Below, piece by piece: positions 1 through 12,900 of a stretch of DNA of 64,000 bases. The notes under the pieces are model-generated. The model had not been told where the DNA came from, did no database searches, and saw only the letters and a list, made by a program, of their open reading frames with translations. The translations under genes were made by a program, and so were the position numbers. Every line of letters starts with the position of its first letter. Position 1 is the first letter of the stretch. The stretch spans positions 961,727 through 1,025,726 of the forward strand of contig JACAXG010000168.1 of assembly GCA_018881555.1 (NCBI GenBank). Direction: 5' to 3'. Origin of the DNA: Amblyornis subalaris (taxonomy: Eukaryota > Chordata > Aves > Passeriformes > Ptilonorhynchidae).

Positions 1-771
1 CTGCCACCCTCCCTGGAAGGAAGTTCTTCCTCATGTGGAAGTGGATAAACTCAACAAGCTGGGCCTTCCCAGGGGTGTGGGGCAGTGCCATGGTTGGGGC
101 TGTAGCTCAATAAGATCAACCCCTGAACTCTGGCCCAGCACTGCCAGGTCAGCCCTGAGGATTAGGAGTGGCTCCGAGGTGATTACGATGGATTGTTTGT
201 TGTTCTAACAGGGATTTATTTTTTTTCTTAACAAACCAACTCCTGNTTTGTAGCTGGGCTGGGTGTTTACATCCAGATCCTGAAATGAGGAATATTTCTC
301 ACTCTTCTCCTGAACTGCTGGGCTGAAATGATCACTTGTTACTGTGAAGATTTATCATTATATGGCCCAATTTGCACAGCTTCTTGCATAACAGTATCCC
401 AGTAGAAAACACGGTGGTGGTGCTGGAACTGGAGCCCTTGTGCAGACTGCCGGGAATGTGGCAGTAATGGAAACAATATGGAGTAAGAACGTGTTTTAAG
501 AGTCCATTTTAAAGGCTGAGATAATTGTGCAAGAAACTTGGCTTCAGAAATGTGTAAGGGAAGGAATCTTGACCCAGCCAAACAGGCTGTGAAAAAGCCA
601 TACAGCTTTCCTTGGGTTTTACAGAAGTCCTTGTTTAACTGTTTCTGGTGCACTTTGGCTGCAGAACTGTCCCACGGGTGGGTGGGGACGAGCCATTTCT
701 GCAGGTACGCATCCTGTGTTTGCCTCTGTCCCATAGATCGTAACTAAAGGTGGTGTTCTGCTTTGTTTCAG
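1..771 (+). other. NR3C1: NR3C1 intron 2, 3' end
   Basis: The intron ends at the acceptor AG (770-771), preceded by a pyrimidine-rich stretch. No exon, hairpin gene or clear repeat was recognised. The first ~45 bases weakly resemble an inner CR1 segment, but the match is too short to call. Confidence 0.8.
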
Positions 772-935
772 CCCTGGAATGAGATCAGATGTAAGCTCTT
801 CTCCATCCACAACCTCAACAACTACGGGACCACCTCCCAAGCTCTGCCTGGTGTGCTCCGACGAGGCCTCCGGGTGCCACTACGGTGTCCTGACGTGTGG
901 CAGCTGCAAAGTGTTCTTCAAAAGGGCAGTGGAAG
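772..935 (+). CDS. NR3C1: NR3C1 exon 3: first zinc finger of the DNA-binding domain
   Basis: The 164-nt exon starts at 772 after ...TTTCAG with one base completing a split codon, and ends with one base of a Gly codon before GTAGG. It encodes the end of the N-terminal domain ([20 protein letters not shown]) followed by [16 protein letters not shown] and the finger-1 end. The four zinc cysteines are in CLVC and CGSC. The P-box residues Gly, Ser and Val of CGSCKV specify the AGAACA half-site. Human exon 3 is 167 nt, so this copy is one codon shorter, in the serine/threonine-rich lead-in rather than in the finger. The three intronic bases after the exon are GTA, as in the human site that makes GR-gamma, but the following bases are GG. 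Confidence 0.97.
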
Positions 936-3900
936 GTAGGACATGCTTGGATGAGTTTGCTGCTTAAAAATATAAAATCCCCACACATATCATCCATTTT
1001 CAAACCCAGCATTCATGGTTTTGCAGGAATCCTACTGGAACATCNCATCTGTTAGATCACTGATCTTGTCATAGTAAATCACATTGATAATGGTGCATTA
1101 TCCAAAGCATGGATTCCATTCACATTGATAAAATNCTCCCATTCATTCCATGTAAAAAGATTTATTGTTGTCTTGGCATTTGTCTCTTTCATTTTCTTTC
1201 ACTGTTGTTTTTGTTTATTTGTCCCATTTTGATACAGATACTTGTCTGTGTGCATTAGATTTGTAAAGTTTGTAATTTTTTAGTTTAAGGTTAGTTGGTT
1301 TGTGTAGAAAACTTATATGGAACTTGGTAAATCTGTTGTGTGTGAGGTTATTGTAGTTCTACAGTTTTCCTTGTAAACAATGTTGGTTGAATTGCATCCA
1401 CGTCCCTGGGTGTTATTTGCAGGGAAACTGGCTACCAGGGACATGTNTGTGGGATTAGACCACTGAGATTTCCCTCTAATTGTGATTAGAGAAAATCATT
1501 CTGGAAGACAGGGTTGATGGAAAATTAAATGTGAATAAGGACTCTGATTTTGGGGTGCATCAGGAGCCATTTTGTAATGGACTGTGTTGTACCTCAAGGG
1601 CTGACTCTGCTTCAGTATGAGATGCAGAAAAGCTGGAGCATATTCCCGGTGTTTCTGGGAAGATGGCAGTTCCTCAGGTCTGAAAGAACGTCGTTCTAAG
1701 TTCCAGCCTTCAGGGCTTCCTGTCTTGTGCCTTCCTCGTGCAGCCCGCACTGAACCAGCCTCTTTCTGCTGACATTTGTGCAAGTTGGGGTCACTGGAGG
1801 AGAGGGAACGCTCTCAGACAAAGACAAGCCACCATTCAGTCCTCAGAAGCAGTGCTTTCCCCAATTCCCAGCTCACCGGGTGCCATGGGGAGCTCCGTGG
1901 AAGTGCAGAGCCCTTGAAGGGATCGGGAAAGTGAACTTCACGTTGTAGTTTCTGCTGCTCACAAAGGGAGGGATGTTGGCTCTTTGGGAGCTGGAGCTGT
2001 TCTGAAGTGTAATGAGGCACTGTGAGCTCAATTGCATAGCAGATAATCATCTGTGCCTTTGATTAAAACATGGTCACCGGAGATCCCTCAGAAGACATTA
2101 TATGGCAGCTGGATATGTGCCNTAGCCATGGGTTTGCCTGTTCTAAGGCTTAAATAAATCACAAAAGTACTGATACAGGAAGGAATCAATCCGGGGATTC
2201 CTTCTGATCAGTGATACNATTTGACACGTCATATACCAGCCATCTTGATACTAAAAATGTCAGCAGGCTTATGGCAATCAGTTCCTCAGGGCTCACCTCT
2301 GCTTCCATTTTGATTGTTCCACAAGTTATCTCACCCTTCACAGAATCATTTAGGTTGGAAAAGACCTTCAAGATCATCAAGTCCAACCTTTGACCCGTCA
2401 CCACCATGTCAGCTGGGCCACAGCACCAAGGATTAAGCACCCTTAATCCTTCCATTAGATATCGTGGGTGTTTTCGGGACCCCTTCCAGGGTCTGTTAGT
2501 CCCAGTCTTCACTTTAAGGAACAAATAATTTGGTTTTGTCTTTTATAGGCATTTTTCTTATTAGGAACACATGTAAAAAGAATTTGTTTCTGCAATATCC
2601 TTCTTAATAGTGGCTGCCAGGCACCTGTTAGTGTTCAGATGAAGCTGACTCTGCACACTCGTTATCCAGCCTTTAGCCAAAGCCCTTTTTTCCACCTTTG
2701 CATCCAGGCCTGTGTAGTGTGACAGAAATAGTCACAGAAACTGGAAGTGTCAGTGGCTAAGAAGTCAATATAAAGTGCATTTCTGTCGGCAAGGAGTAGA
2801 ACTAGAGGAGAAGAGGAAGGATGAAGGTGGGACAGCATCTGTAGATTTATGTGCAGTTCCTGAGGAATCCAGGCTGGCCAGAGATGCCTTTTTCTGGTTC
2901 TGATTTCGTGGTGTTTCGGGGCCCAGGCCCTCGTGATTGAGTTTCTCCAGCCTCAGACGCAGCTCCGTTCACCTCCCAGCGTTATCCAATGTACCAACCT
3001 GGATCTTCACCGCTCCTCCCCACCTCCACTTCCGCGCCTTGGAGCAGCTCCTCACACCTCCCTCCACTGCCGATTCCCCAGCACCTCTCCCTCCTGCTGT
3101 GCTCCAAATTGGCCTCCTCTGTCAGCAGTTTTAGTTCCATCTTCCAAAGTCCTTTGTCTGCAATTCCCAACCTATTTTTAGGCTGGTNTGCTCCAATGGG
3201 CACAGAGTTGTCACGGGCACAGTGTGTCAGAGCCCTGGCGCCAGCAGTGGCTGTGGGCAGCATGGTGATGGGGATTGGCCAGCCTCTGAAAAATGCCCCA
3301 AATCCCCTTGGAAACATCTCCATTGGCTCACTGCTGGTTTTACCAGAGTATTTGTGAAGTATCTTTGAGGACTGAGCATCAAAGAGAACTGAAGCGCATT
3401 CCTTTGGCCTCTGGCACATCCCTGGGCAGCAGTCAGACACAGAGCNTCAACTTCCCTTCATTTTCCCCCAAAATGTTCATGTGAGAAGAAGGCTTTGATA
3501 TAATGTAATACAANGCAGAAGAAAAGGCAAGAATAGGTGAGCAGTAAATACAAGAAACCAAACGTTCGTGGAGAGGAAGCTCTTTGTTAGAAATAAAACG
3601 GAGCAGCTCAGGAAAATGTTCACCTGAAGTGTCTGTATTGATGTGTAAAACCATGGTCTCATTGAACAGCTTGGAGAGACGTGGAACTGTGGTCTCTGTT
3701 CCACTGCAGTGCTGGCAAATGACCATTGGTTTATGTTTCATGTGTGTACAGCTGTATTTGTTTCTATGTATGAGGATGCTAATGGCAGCCAGAATGGTGA
3801 GTCAAGGATCTGTTGTCTAAATTAATTAAACACAAAGATGGCACAAGGGTCAGGAAAGCTCGATTCTCCCAAATGGAAGAGGTGGGGGCTGTCATTCAGA

Positions 3901-6900
3901 AAAACATTCAGGGCTTCTTGGAATATCAACTTGAGGCACTTGACAGGAGAAGTTTGGCCAAAGCCTTAGGAATGGACTCTGCACAACCATAATTTTCACA
4001 GCTGACTTGTAAGAAATTCCTTCTCCAGGCTGTTTTCCTGTGAGAAGACTCTTGGACTCTGTTGTTAATAAGTCAGTATTTGGAAAATACATTTGTGCTG
4101 TCAGGACTTTGCAATACAGTGTGAAAGCCCAGGCTACAGCTTTCTGCCCCCTAAAAAAATGTGTTTCTTGATCNCTGTCTGGGAGAAGGATCTATTCTTT
4201 GGTAATGCCTTTCCCTAAATAAGTTACATTGAGACATTCATTCATATAATTCACATAGTTAAGAATAGATACTTCTGTTGCCTTGCTCTAAATAGCTAAA
4301 AAACCCAGTAATTTTAATTTATATACTCCAACTTGTCATGTTTTTAGGGTCAGTTTTGCTCTGAACCTCTGAATCCATAAAAATGTCAGNGAACTTGGTT
4401 TGTCCAGGCCAGGCTGTAAGTTACAAGGAGGTTTCATGACTTTCCAGCTGATGAAACTGTGTCTGTTCTCTGTAGAAATGTTTACAAGTGTATTTTGAGA
4501 ATGTGTTTGTGCATGTTATTTATGTCTCTTGTCAAACTATTTAGAGAAATGGGAAACCTGGTGTAGAAGAAAGCTTTGGTAAATGTAAGGGGAAATAGTT
4601 TTAAAACAGAAGTTGCCTGATGTTAACAAATAGAAAATGGGATTTCTGCCTAAATGTATCAGCTTTGGGGTGTAAATATGAGAAGTGAGTTTGAGTACGT
4701 GAAATCAGGTGGATACTGATACTTCTGCNAGACACGCAGCGCAGCAGGTACAGGTTTTATATGGTCCTGGGTGTCAGCGAAGCAATGCCTGACCTCAGTC
4801 CCTCTCCTGCCGGGGAGCTGACGGCTCTGTGTGTTTGTCCCAGGGCAGCACAACTACCTGTGTGCCGGCAGGAACGACTGCATCATCGACAAGATCCGCA
4901 GGAAGAACTGCCCCGCGTGCCGCTACCGCAAGTGTCTGCAGGCGGGCATGAACCTCGAAGGTAACCCCTCCCTCGCCCCTCTGCTCTGCTCTCCGGCCAG
5001 GGGAGGGCCCCTGCTGCTTGGGAGGCAATGGCTTGGCAGCGCTTGAACGTGGGAAAAGCAAGTGCTGCGTTTTGTGAGCGTTTCAGTGAGAGGCAGGAGG
5101 GTTCGTGCTGAAATGTCTCCTGTCTGTGCTCAGTCGCTGTCTCTNTATGTTCAGCAGAAGTGAGTCATGCACAAACCAGGGTTGTTTTTCATTCCCGTCT
5201 GCACATACATCTCGTGGCTTTTTCACAGAATGAGACAGCAGAAGTCTTGGAGAACACCTGAAGAAAGGTGTAACGCCTGAGGGCGGTGTGCTCTCTGCAC
5301 ATCCTCGCTCAGGAGAGTGACCTGACACTGAAACCACAGAGGAGAGGGATAGGAGTGGGGNTTAGGTCTTCCAGCTAAAGAAAATTGAAGGGTTTTTGTT
5401 CATGCTGTGGATTCATCCTAAATATCTGTCAAAACTTGTCTAGAAAAGATTGGTTAAATAAATTTAACATACCAGCACATAGTTGTTCTCTGCTGAATCC
5501 TGAATGGCTTGTGAGAATCTGAAAGCCACATCAACTGGAGATTTAGCAGCAGTTGTAAAATGGCATAAAACACTTTTATTAGTGTCAGCTTCATTTTATG
5601 TTTGCTATTTTTCCCTGAGCAGCAGAGATTAATGCAGTGCTTACTGGTGCAGTTATCCTGGTGGTACTTGTATAATCAAAATTGTCAGATAAAATAAAAA
5701 TGTCAAAGATGTATTTGTCAGCTCCAAGGATGAACAGAATTCTTTTCAGTCAGTGATAGTATCCATTGGTGAGGTGTAAGTGGTGAGTTAAGTTCAAGAG
5801 ATGATGAAGCTCATACTGGAGTCTATGTTAGTACATCCTTCCTTCCTCCTCTGCTCCCAGCCTCCCTCAGGGGGACACAGCATCAGTTTTCCTGGGCTGC
5901 AGGTAACTGTACCTGCCTTCCAGGCACATCCCCTCCTTCAGGGTGGAGATNTGCCAGAGGATGGGATGGTGCTGCTCCGTTTGTGGAGGTGGTGCCATGA
6001 TCCNTGTGCAGGAGAGGAGGGTACAGCCAAAATCTACAGTAGTGGCTTTTAAAATAAATCCCTAAAGGACATGAGGTGGTCAGTGAGTGTCTCCCAGTGA
6101 GCTGGATTTAGGTTTTGGATGCTCCCAGTGGGCTGGACCTTGTCCTTCAGAGGTCAGAGCAGGACAGGCCTCCTGCCTACTCCTGGTGTCCATGGGGACA
6201 GGGCAGAGACCTGGGGCTGGTGTGGCCAGGAGCAAGGACAGGTAATAGCCAAGCCTAAAGACAGCTTGAATAATGCCCAACCCCACAGGCTTGGTTTTGA
6301 GCTGGAAAGGAATTGTTTAAGGCTTGTTTGTATTTTTTCTTCTTCATAGTTTTTTTCAAAATACATCTATGATTTCATATATTTATCTATATGAAAAAGT
6401 ACTCTCATAGTAAGATACAGTTCTCTAATGGTAAGGTGTAGTACCCTCATAGTAAGCGTCAGGCTCTAGGACATAGAATCAGAGAATCATGGAGTGCTTT
6501 GGGTTGGAAAGGTCCTTAAAACNCATCCAGTTCCACCGTTCACTAGCCCAGGTTGCTCCAAGCCCCATCCAGCCTGGCCCTGACACGTTGAGCTGCCTTT
6601 CTGCAGCAAAGAAAATGCAGTGGGATGACGTTGGGTACTTGTCACTTCTCCACATGTAGGTTGGAGCCCTTCCAGTGTGGTTTGTCTGAATTTTGGCACA
6701 GAGAATCATAGGGAATAGTGACGTTTTGGAGCATGAATGTTGTTACATAAGTTGTTGGAGAAGGTGAGGAGAGGGAAGCTTTTATGACTTTATGAGAGGG
6801 AAAAGGAATCTGGAAACTCAGCAACACAAAATGGAAGAAGCTGGAGTAGTGTGAAAAACACCCTGAAAACAAGGATTTATGGGGCAGATCTGAACAGATG

Positions 6901-9900
6901 CGAATTGGTCCTGCAGAAGAGCAAACTGGGAGGCGCCATAAAGTGCAGAAGAGACTAAAAACCAGCTTCTTTTATCTTGTTTATTTTAGGGTCACAGTTC
7001 AGGAATGACTGTTGTTTAAAAGTGAATTAAATTTGCATCTTTTTTAGACAGTAATTTCTTTTTGAGAAGTCCTCAGCAGCATCTTCAGTGCATAAACAAT
7101 AGTTAAAGCAAACCAGTGAATGCTCCAAGGAGATCGCAATATCCAGCCCATCAGTCCTTGGGCCCCTTGCACTCACCTGAGTTCCTGCTGGACTTCTTCC
7201 AGGAACCTGCCCCATTTGGGGTATCTCTCAGTTTCTAACACCTACAGTGAATTTTAGTGTTAGGTCTTGGGTAGAAGACTGATTTATTTTTANATAAATA
7301 AATAAAATCTACCATGCAGTATTTTAGTTCTGACCTGTTCTTGTCCTGAGTTAAAAGCGGCCCTTTCTAGTTACTTGATAATTTTCTAGTAGTCCTTTTT
7401 ATCATGGAATCATTAAGGCTGGAAAAGACCTGCAGTCCATCAGTCATCCCTTCNGCCCCGCTTATCACCCTTTTCTGGAACTTTCTTTTTTCTACTGCAT
7501 GTTTTTTTGGGCATAGGGGACTGGAAAAACATCAAACTATCAAGCTGCAGGTACCAGAGATTTACACAGCACAATAATGATATTTTGTACTCCAGCCTTT
7601 ATTTCCTTGAGTTCTCATTTCCGCTCCCACCGTTAATTGGTGTTCCTTGGCACCCTTTCTCTTTGTGATGTGTTGGAAGAAAAGATTTATTGTTAGGTTT
7701 TATGCCTGTAAAAAAATGGTCTCATAATTTTTTTTGGCTTTTCATGCTGCATTTTACAGTTAAACTTGGCAATTTCTGAGTTTTTTCTGCAGTCTTCACT
7801 TGGAATTCATTTTGATTTTTTGAGGAATCTTTTGTTCTTTCTAATGCCATTCCTTGCCGTGCTGTGACTGCAGTGGGCTGGTCACGAATCCCAGTTTAGG
7901 AGGACAGTGCCTGGTCCCCGTGGCTGTCAGGTGGTGGTGGCAGGTCCCTCGCCCACCTGGCTCAGGTGCTCGGGCCATCTGCCACCGGGCAGGGAGGAGG
8001 AAGCCCGTGCAGCCTGGTGGATGCCAGACTGCAGGAGGCTGGGGTCGGGGNGGGGTTTGTTTGTTTTTAACAGAAAATCTTGGATGCTTTTCTCTCCATG
8101 CTGAGTTTATCTGTGGGGGTTATCTCCTGTAATGNGCCCTAAGGAGCTGGCTTTAAATTAGTGGGCTTTTTATTACTTGAAAATTAATTGTAAAGAAATA
8201 CATTATCTCAGCCTTNTTTTGTGTGTGTGAGTTACAGCTATATATCTTAAGTCAGGACAGGTAACAGCCTAATAAAAATTCTTGCATAATAATTTGTCTT
8301 ATCAGATCTATTTATTTTGATTATAATTTTATCAGGTTTTCTGGGCTGGAAATACTCCATCCAGGTGTCTGCAGGAAGCTGAAGGCATGTGCTTCTAAAT
8401 TTAAGTCAAAGCAGTTCATTTGTTCTTCAGAACATGGATAAAATGGGGCAAAAAATGCCAGAATATGAAAGGAGTTTGAAGCAGCCATTTCAAAATTGAG
8501 ATGAGAATAACAAGAAGCTCTTTGCTCCAAGGAAACAACTGCTGCTATTCCTTCATGGCAGGCTTGGCACATGTGGCCAGTCCACAAAACTTTGGGAAAA
8601 TGCAATTTATACAAGGTCTGTAGAGGATTCCTTGTCTTTGGCAGTTGGTTTCCAAAGGCTTCGTCGTAGCCAGAGGGAGAAGCGGGTCCAGGAGGGGGTT
8701 CTGTGTGTTGTTCCTGCCGGGTTGGGGCATTTTGGGCGCTCAGGGATTCTGAACAGGTCAGGAGGAACTTGAAATGCAAACCCACATTACGTGGTGCTTT
8801 TATGGGCTACAGATTTATCTGGGAAGTTCCAGAACAGAAATCAATTAATTAACTGAGGCACAGGGGGAAGGAGCTGGGCTCCTTTGGTCTCCGTTAAACA
8901 GCGAGTTCCGTGTGGCCGCCTGCATCCAGAAGAGCCAGAGCCAAGCAGGAGACTCCATTAGGGACAAGATGCTAATAAAATTGTTGCTCCAACTTTTTGT
9001 AGTTTACAGTTAACATCTCTGTGTGATGTTTTATTTATTTGGCGAATGAGTTTTATGGTTTAATTACGCAGCAGTGATTTATATGCAAGAGAGCTGGCAA
9101 GAGAAAAAGCTCCTCCTGCCCAGCATTTTCAAAAAAACCCTGTTTTCCCTGGCTCGAAAGATCCAGTAACTTCTTACCCATTAAATGTATTTTTTTCCTT
9201 CCTTTTGCCTGGTTTCTACACTTAGTATTTTAAGGAACTTTTAAAGTGTGCAGTCCTGCAGATATTTCCAGTGGTAGGATTGAGCCTTGTATTTTAGGGT
9301 CAGCCTTGTAAGGTACCCGCAGACATTGCTGAACATTTTGAAGCATTGGCGTAAATGTGACTTACATTAAAATGTAAAATATTCTTCTCAGTGGAAGTTT
9401 AACTGGAATCAATACAAAATAACTTGCTTTACAAACAAATGCTGCGCAGGTTCCACNGGCCTGATCCCAGCTGCGGGAGGGGGAGAGCGGCGCTGCCTCT
9501 GCTGTGTTTATCTCTGTGCGGTCATTTCCATCCCCTCACCTGCGCTTCGCCCCCCCTTTCCAGCTCGGAAGACGAAGAAGAAGATCAAAGGGCTGCAGGC
9601 GGGCGCTGCCCCGGGCCCGCGGGACGCTCCGGAGGCGGCCGCGAGCAAGAGCATCGTGCCCGCGTCGCTGCCGCAGCTCACGCCCACCCTGGTGTCCCTG
9701 CTGGAGGTCATCGAGCCCGAGGTGCTGTACTCGGGCTACGACAGCTCCCTGCCCGACTCCAGCTGGAGGATCCTCTCCACGCTCAACATGCTGGGGGGCC
9801 GGCAGGTGGTGGCTGCGGTCAAGTGGGCAAAGGCAATCCCAGGTAATGTTAAGTGCAGTCTTCTTATTGAACCTAAATCTCTTTGCATTTGTTTTCCTTC

Positions 9901-12900
9901 AAAGCNGTACAGATGAAGTGTTAAAAATATCTGGGCTTGTTCGTGTCTCAGGTACTTCCAGAGTAGAAAAGCAGAAAAAAATGTGGCTGTAAAAATTTTT
10001 TTACTACAAATTAGGTCATTTTGCTTGAACACTTTGACCGTTGAATATTAAAATTCATATTAAAACGGATATTTGTTTTAAAGTAATATAGAGAACTATT
10101 TGTGTTAGCTCTATCTCCACCTCACATTCACAGAATCCCAGAATGGTTTGAGTTGGAAGGACCTTAAAGCTCATCCAGTCTCACCTCCTGCTGTAGGCAG
10201 GAACACCTTCCACTATCCCAGGCTGCTCCAAGCCTCATCCAGCCTGGCCTTGGACACTTAAGGGATGGAGCAGGCACAGCTTCTCTGGGCAATAAACCAT
10301 TATTTCTTGAATATTTTTAGCAATGAGGTTCTCTTGACTTTTACAGAACAGCACCGCTGTGCTGGCTCGTCTGGGTCTGTGTTCATGGATGGTTGTTTTT
10401 TCGCTCCCCCTCACTGTCCAGGTCCAGGGTAGAAGTCAGTGTGTTACTTTCTCTCCAGCTCTGTTTAAACTGACGCTTAACCTGGGGAAAGCAGGAGGTT
10501 TGTTGTTATTTTGGCTCCCACCTGAAGACACAGTGAGACACGGAAGAAGTGATGTCAGATCTCAGCCTTGGACAGAACACATGGCTTCTTTCTTGGAGAG
10601 GCCAGGGCCAAGGGAAGCTGAAGATGTGTTTGTTCCTACAGGACAAAGCCCAGTGTTTATCTGCCTCTCACCCCTGTCAGTGCTGTTCACTACCTGTTCC
10701 CAGAAACCCTGGCAAAAACACCTCCATGACGCATAGGTTGCCCAAAAATAACATCACAGAACAGGTCTGCCAAAAAAAAAAAAGGAAAAAAGCCCGATAA
10801 TGAGATTTATGAGTCATAATGGTGTCTCTTTGAGCAGGGGAAATAAATTAACAGTGGGAAAGAAAGGCTGGAAAACTCAAATATATTTGTCCAGCAGAGA
10901 TGTGACTGGAGAGATTTGTGTGGGTTCTGGTTGACAGGGTGGGGATTGGTCACAGCTTGGACTTCTTGATCTTCGGGGACATTTCAAACTTCAGTGATTC
11001 TGGGATTCTGTGTCAGGGCTGTTCACACGGGGCAGTTGTGCTGAATTAGCTCAGTTTGCTGTAGGAGAGGTTCACNTGCACACACTTCCTTCTGGGACAG
11101 GTTTTTGGGAGACCATCTGGTGTTCCCAGATCCAGATTTAGGTTCCATTTTATAAAACACTTCCGTGTTCATCATCTCTGCTGAGCAGTTTCTGTAATTA
11201 TCCAAACCCTTCAGGTTAGGGCTTATGCTCTCAAAGAAAATGCCAATCTTCTCTTTAATAACTACATTAATAGCAACTATTCTTATCATTTTTATCTCCT
11301 TCCTTTTGTTTGCTGAGGTGGTTCCTCATGAGCGTTTAATTTGTATATCCTGCTCCTGGTTGTAGCCCATCAGCCATGCTGACAGCACGCCAGCATTCCT
11401 TGCCAAACCCTTTAGTTGGGATTTCAAAATAACCTTTTCCTGAGGAGGGTTTGAACACAGATTTCAAGGTTTGAACCAGAAGGATTGGAATCACTTTGAA
11501 ACCCTTTGTTTGTATTTTAGAGGCAGTACCTGATCATTCCTGCTGTCTCCAAGGCCAGGGGCTGTGTTTAAAGCTTAGACCCACCTAAATTGTTACATGT
11601 TCATCCATTGGCTCTGTCTGTTGGCACATCTTCAGGAAGCAGCTCTTCAGATATTATGAGCTCTTTAGATGTTAGATGCTTAATAAAAATAGATAAAATC
11701 AACTTGTATTCAGGCTCTAATAATGATTCCGTATGGCACGATAGTTTCTTGGTAAGTGTAGGCTGGATCTGATAGGAACTGGTGCTGCAGATCCAAAGCT
11801 GATGGCATTTCAGACTCTCTGAGGGACCAATTGTCAGATTTTACTCATTTCCTCCTTGTTCAGTTGGCTCTGTTCATGCTGCATATGAGATTAGAAGCAG
11901 TTAATGCTGGTCATTAATGCAATACTAATTTTGTAGGTTCAGTGTACAGTTGTTGTTGAATAAGAGCAAAATTTGACATTAAACCATTTATTGTTTAGCA
12001 GACTGCTCTCATGAAAAGTAGCAAACCCTGTTAGTTTTGGAAGGCAGCCCAGTGAATTACAGTGTATGTAAAATATAATTGTTGCCTTTTGTGATGTATC
12101 TGACTGACCATCAGTTCCAGATAACCACACACATAGATATTATGATTTTTCAATACTACATCCCTTTTACTCCCTGTAGTACCTATGCACTGATAACCCA
12201 GCAGTTGTGCTGCTCGTAGCCCTGGTCCTTCTCCAAGTCACGCAAGTTTTTTGGCCTTTGTTACTCTTTTGCAACTGACACCAACCCCTCTCAATTTACA
12301 TTTTTCCAGGTTTCCGAAATTTGCACCTGGATGACCAAATGACCCTTCTGCAGTACTCCTGGATGTTCCTGATGGCTTTCGCTCTAGGCTGGAGATCCTA
12401 CAAGCAGTCCAATGGCAATCTCCTGTGCTTTGCCCCAGACCTGATCATTAACGAGTGAGTAGGAGCTGCCACTTCTGGGCTTTGACTGGGAGGTGAATCA
12501 CTGGGTGCTGAATCCTCCCAGAGATCCCACACCAGCCTCTCCTTTGCCACTTGTTTTTTTTCCAGCAGCTTGCTTAGTGTTTAACTTAGTCAAACGGAAG
12601 GTAATTGAGATATTAAGTGTATTTATATCCAGAAGTTTTTGTGGGAGGTGTTTGTGCTTTAACATTCCATATTGTGACTGTTCCTGTACCATTCACTAGA
12701 ATCATTCATTTTGTCAGAGCCAACACAGTCAGNGCTAAAAATATGCTTGGGATGGAGAGAAAAGTTTGGCAAATTGCATAATGTTCTGTCTGTTTAGTGT
12801 AGCAAAGTGGCAATATGGCCCTACCAGTTAGCCAGAGTTAAACATTTCTGTCTGATCTGATTGAAATAGGGCTGAAAAGACAAGGTTAAAGATGGAAGAA

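Larger units (their letters stand above)
4961..9563 (+). other. NR3C1: NR3C1 intron 4
   Basis: A 4.6-kb intron from GTAAC to a polypyrimidine/CCAG acceptor. It holds two short minus-strand CR1 fragments (6473-6590 and 7403-7455) and otherwise unique AT-rich DNA that becomes GC-rich close to exon 5. No hidden exon was recognised. Confidence 0.9.
9843..12309 (+). other. NR3C1: NR3C1 intron 5
   Basis: A 2.5-kb intron from GTAATG to a TTTTTCCAG acceptor. It holds a minus-strand CR1 fragment (10127-10292), a plus-strand CR1 tail (10951-11013), and an A-rich run near 10770. The remainder is unique and AT-rich. Confidence 0.9.

Noticed and set aside
1..45. Possible CR1 internal fragment at the left edge
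   Set aside because: The resemblance (gaagttcttcctcatgt) is short and lacks neighbouring CR1 blocks.
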